A stretch of 15,984 bases of DNA from an uncultured Acetatifactor sp. GTDB lineage: Bacteria > Bacillota > Clostridia > Lachnospirales > Lachnospiraceae. The notes under the pieces were generated by a model. It saw nothing but the letters and a program-made list of their open reading frames with translations, was not told where the DNA came from and did no database searches. The DNA lies in NCBI GenBank assembly GCA_934394815.1, contig CAKRRD010000052.1, positions 1 through 15,984 on the forward strand, in the 5' to 3' direction. Numbering within the stretch: the stretch's first letter is position 1; each line of letters starts with the position of its first letter. Below are positions 14,035 through 15,984 of this stretch, piece after piece. A program made the translations under genes and the position numbers.

Positions 14035-15327
14035 TTATAGTAAATCTTTGGTCTTGCAGGCAAGATATAGCGGAAGATTGGTAATATCGCCATCCTTCCG
14101 GTAGCCGCGTTTGGAGAACCGCAAGGCTGTAGAAGGATGATTTTCTGTAATATATCTCTTAAAAGAGGGAGCTGATTTATCTTCTCCGCCCTTGGCTTCT
14201 ACTGGAATAATATCGGTTCCGTTTTGAAGCACAAAGTCAATCTCACTGTTTTTATCAGAGTAGTACCGGGGAGCAATTTCAAATTGTCCCTGTAGTTGCT
14301 GCAAAATAAAATTTTCCGTTAATGCACCTTTGAATTGGTAACTTGATTTTAACAGAATGGCACTGTTGTCGATGCCTGCCATGTGCTTGAGCAGCCCGGT
14401 ATCAAAGACAAAGAGCTTAAATTGATCCAACTTGTCGAATGCTGAAAGTGGATGCTCCATTTTGGAGACATTATATACACGATTGAGCATTCCTGCCGAG
14501 ACCAGCCATTCGATAGCTTCTTCAAAATCCCTTGCCCTCCCTCCTTCGCGGACGGCACCATACATGAATTTTTCGTTGGGCTTTGCAAGCTGAGCAACAA
14601 TGCTCCGAAATACCAGAAGAATACGACCGCTGTTGATCTTGCCGTTATGTTTGGAAAAGTCGTTTTCATAAATTTCTATTAATTCCCTCTGTATCTGGGA
14701 GATTCTTGCCGGATCCTTGTATTTGATCCAGGAGGATACGCACTCCGGCATTCCTCCGATAATAAAATAATAATTGCATGCTTCGGACAGACGAGAGTGA
14801 AAAATCTCTTCGATCGTTTGCTCTTTGTGAATGCTGTCATAATAGGCATATAGGGAAGGATCCGTAGCTTCGAGAAATTCGTCAAAAGTCAGAGGGAATA
14901 TATCAAGTAGATTCACCATGCCTACTGGATATGATTTTGGCTGGGCTAAAAGGGTTCCCAACAGACTTCCGGCGGAAACGACATGATACTCATTCGCTTT
15001 TTCCTTAAAATATTTCAGCGTATTTAATGCCTCAGGACATTCCTGAATCTCATCAAAAAGGATCAGAGTCTCACCGGGTTGGATTTTTTCACCGCTTATC
15101 ATGGACAGCAGTTCGATGATGCGATGAGGATTTTTATTCGTTTGAAAAATAGATTTTAATTCATCTTCTTCATCAAAGTTAAAATAAACGTAATTGGCAT
15201 AATGGGTTCGTCCAAATTCCTTCATTAGCCAGGTTTTGCCTACCTGCCTTGCACCTCGCAGGATCAAAGGCTTACGTTCGGGGTCGCCTTTCCAACTTAT
15301 CAGGGCTTGCATTGCGTTTCGCTTCAT
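14035..15327 (-). CDS. AAA ATPase with DUF4143 C-terminal domain
   Basis: A 430-residue P-loop ATPase of the AAA_14/DUF4143 type common in gut anaerobes and archaea. Walker A is G25-ARQVG-K31-T32, Walker B LILFDE at 88-93, and a sensor-like SAGSLL follows. The C-terminal part contains a winged-helix-like section (REGGRARDFEEAIEWLVSAG) and a closing S-E-I-D-F...V-E-A-K pattern resembling a PD-(D/E)xK nuclease core. The frame extends to 15402, but that extension runs through two of the repeats at 15368-15410; GGAAAGGA on the minus strand just upstream favours the ATG at 15327. The cellular role of the family is not established. It is convergent with the SGNH gene and shows no link to the pectin genes. 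Confidence 0.85.
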   Translation of the reverse strand: MKRNAMQALISWKGDPERKPLILRGARQVGKTWLMKEFGRTHYANYVYFNFDEEDELKSIFQTNKNPHRIIELLSMISGEKIQPGETLILFDEIQECPEALNTLKYFKEKANEYHVVSAGSLLGTLLAQPKSYPVGMVNLLDIFPLTFDEFLEATDPSLYAYYDSIHKEQTIEEIFHSRLSEACNYYFIIGGMPECVSSWIKYKDPARISQIQRELIEIYENDFSKHNGKINSGRILLVFRSIVAQLAKPNEKFMYGAVREGGRARDFEEAIEWLVSAGMLNRVYNVSKMEHPLSAFDKLDQFKLFVFDTGLLKHMAGIDNSAILLKSSYQFKGALTENFILQQLQGQFEIAPRYYSDKNSEIDFVLQNGTDIIPVEAKGGEDKSAPSFKRYITENHPSTALRFSKRGYRKDGDITNLPLYLACKTKDLL

Positions 15328-15360
15328 ATGATGCACCATCCTTTCCTGGTGAATAATAAT

Positions 15361-15443
15361 AGCATAACACATTTTTCTGAAAAATAAACACGTTATTTGC
15401 ACATTTTTCTGAGAAAATTACATAGCAACACACACATTTTTCT
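15361..15443. repeat. Three iterated 11-bp repeats upstream of the ATPase gene
   Basis: CACATTTTTCT occurs three times in direct orientation (15368-15378, 15400-15410, 15433-15443), starting 32 and 33 bp apart, about three helical turns. The T/C run of each copy also forms a small dyad with following As; the middle copy is a perfect TTTTCT-G-AGAAAA palindrome. On the minus strand they read AGAAAAATGTG. The copy nearest the gene abuts a TGTTATGCT sequence (15361-15369, minus strand) that resembles an extended -10. They look like regulator binding sites for the ATPase gene. Confidence 0.6.
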
Positions 15444-15449
15444 AAAACT

Positions 15450-15487
15450 AAAAGCCGATAGTCTGTTTTGACAGATTATCGGCTTTT
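15450..15487. terminator. Bidirectional terminator after tRNA-Ser
   Basis: AAAAGCCGATAGTCTGT (15450-15466) pairs with ACAGATTATCGGCTTTT (15471-15487) with one mismatched or wobble position and a TTTG loop. A-runs on one side and T-runs on the other let it work on both strands. For the minus strand it ends the tRNA-Ser transcript about 7 bases after the tRNA, with TTTT following. Confidence 0.85.
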
Positions 15488-15493
15488 TATGCG

Positions 15494-15580
15494 CGGAGAC
15501 GGTGGGATTTGAACCCACGTGCCCGAGAAGGGCTAACGCATTTCGAGTGCGCCCCGTTATGACCACTTCGATACGTCTCC
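15494..15580 (-). tRNA. tRNA-Ser (anticodon CGA)
   Basis: On the minus strand the acceptor GGAGACG pairs with CGTCTCC and the discriminator base is G, as expected for serine. The anticodon loop CTCGAAA carries CGA (plus-strand 15543-15545), reading UCG. There is a long variable arm (GCCC-TTCT-CGGGC region), diagnostic of a class II tRNA, and the T arm is GTGGG-TTCAAAT-CCCAC. The length is 87 bases. The 3' CCA is not encoded; GCGC follows the acceptor stem from the discriminator on. Confidence 0.96.
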
Positions 15581-15600
15581 AAAAGATTACAACGTAGATT

Positions 15601-15629
15601 ATTTTATCCGAAAAATAACCGTTTGGCAA
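15601..15629 (-). promoter_or_regulatory. Promoter of tRNA-Ser
   Basis: Read on the minus strand, TTGCCA (15624-15629), a 17-base spacer and TAAAAT (15601-15606) lie 21 bases upstream of the tRNA 5' end. Spacing and sequence fit a strong vegetative promoter with a short leader to be trimmed by RNase P. Confidence 0.75.
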
Positions 15630-15704
15630 GGGGAGAAACGAAAAATCCTGATTTTACCGCCAGAGCGATGAAAATAAGGAATAGAGGTAATAATAAAAAA
15701 GATG

Positions 15705-15733
15705 TTGACAGAACAACATCTACGTAGTATATT
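15705..15733 (+). promoter_or_regulatory. Promoter of the acyl carrier protein gene
   Basis: A perfect TTGACA (15705-15710), a 17-base spacer and TATATT (15728-15733). Transcription should begin near 15740, giving a leader of about 115 bases before the acpP start at 15856. The -35 lies inside a dyad, AGATGTTG-N6-CAACATCT (15700-15721), which may be an operator. Confidence 0.85.
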
Positions 15734-15758
15734 GCATTTAAATGCTTTGATAGTCAAA
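15734..15758. promoter_or_regulatory. Palindrome and FabT-like box at the acpP start site
   Basis: GCATTTAAATGC (15734-15745) is a perfect 12-bp palindrome directly after the -10. It is followed by TTTGA-TAG-TCAAA (15746-15758), which matches the TTTGA-N3-TCAAA form I recall for FabT (MarR family) operators controlling fatty-acid genes in Firmicutes. Its place at the transcription start fits repression. The regulator gene is not in the window. Confidence 0.55.
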
Positions 15759-15855
15759 ACAATTTGAAAGGGAAAGGCAAACACGCCGGAGACGACAAAG
15801 TAGTAAAACAAGGTATCAGAAACACAATAATGAAATGCATAAGGAGAGTAAAAAC

Positions 15856-15984
15856 ATGTTAGAGAAAGTAGCAGCTATCATCAGAGAACAGTTAAACCAG
15901 GAGGATGTAGAGATCACGGAGGCAACCCGTTTCAAGGAGGATCTGGAAGTGGATTCCCTGGATCTGTTTGAACTGGTAATGGCA
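15856..15984 (+). CDS. acpP: Acyl carrier protein, N-terminal part (cut by window end)
   Basis: The first 43 codons of an acyl carrier protein, the small acidic carrier that holds growing fatty acyl chains on a phosphopantetheine arm. The attachment motif D33-S34-L-D-L is present, with helix I (VAAIIREQL) before it and the start of helix II (LFELVMA) after it. AAGGAG at 15841-15846 lies 9 bases before the ATG. The promoter and FabT-like box upstream suggest it leads a fatty-acid synthesis operon beyond the window. Motif and spacing fit the primary fatty-acid carrier better than a secondary-metabolism carrier, but only half the protein is visible. Confidence 0.92.
   Translation, partial: MLEKVAAIIREQLNQEDVEITEATRFKEDLEVDSLDLFELVMA

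Noticed and set aside
15494..15580. tRNA-Ser as an integration site of a mobile element carrying the ATPase gene.
   Set aside because: I found no second copy of the tRNA 3' end in the window and no integrase; the terminator directly follows the tRNA.
15393..15629. Minus-strand open frame of 78 codons spanning the tRNA.
   Set aside because: It runs through the tRNA-Ser, its terminator and the repeats, and has no protein character.
1..15984. CRISPR arrays, insertion sequences, prophage genes or rRNA.
   Set aside because: I saw no regularly spaced 25-40 base repeats, transposase or integrase motifs, phage structural genes or rRNA signatures on either strand.

Overview
The window looks like a chromosomal segment of an anaerobic Gram-positive bacterium of the Clostridia, most likely a gut or rumen Lachnospiraceae. 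The reasons are strong AGGAGG ribosome binding sites, moderate GC, CUT1/Lpl-type sugar importers without their own ATPase, a membrane-anchored AraC regulator, a DUF4143 ATPase, and an acpP promoter carrying a FabT-like box. The assignment rests on gene families and sequence style only, not on a database match.

Layout. (1) 1-2221: the end of a sugar-binding lipoprotein gene, a strong internal hairpin terminator, and two CUT1 permease genes closed by a terminator. (2) 2241-3860: a three-gene toxin-antitoxin module of the HipBST kind (HTH repressor, separate HipA N-subdomain protein, separate HipA kinase core), preceded by three 18-bp operators; the last operator sits exactly in the spacer of a consensus promoter. 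(3) 3890-4413: two small genes, one of unknown function and one of the cysteine-rich small domain family, separated by a long composite hairpin (4051-4140). (4) 4462-14014: a carbohydrate locus that looks directed at pectin. A leaderless pectinesterase faces away from an Lpl-type importer (two permeases and a large binding lipoprotein). These are followed by a beta-lactamase-fold serine hydrolase, a two-TM AraC-family sensor-regulator and an SGNH esterase. (5) 14035-15327, minus strand: an AAA ATPase with a DUF4143 tail, preceded by three iterated 11-bp repeats. (6) 15450-15984: a bidirectional terminator, tRNA-Ser(CGA) with its promoter, then the promoter, candidate operators and start of an acyl carrier protein gene.

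How the parts may work together. The AraC-type protein probably senses an extracellular signal linked to pectin oligosaccharides and activates the divergent promoter region at 5474-5688. The importer would bring in still-esterified oligosaccharides. The pectinesterase, and perhaps the serine hydrolase and SGNH protein, all without visible signal peptides, would remove methyl and acyl groups inside the cell. No polygalacturonase, pectate lyase or transporter ATPase gene lies in the window, so chain cleavage and ATP hydrolysis must be encoded elsewhere. The Hip module appears to be an independent insertion between the two sugar loci.
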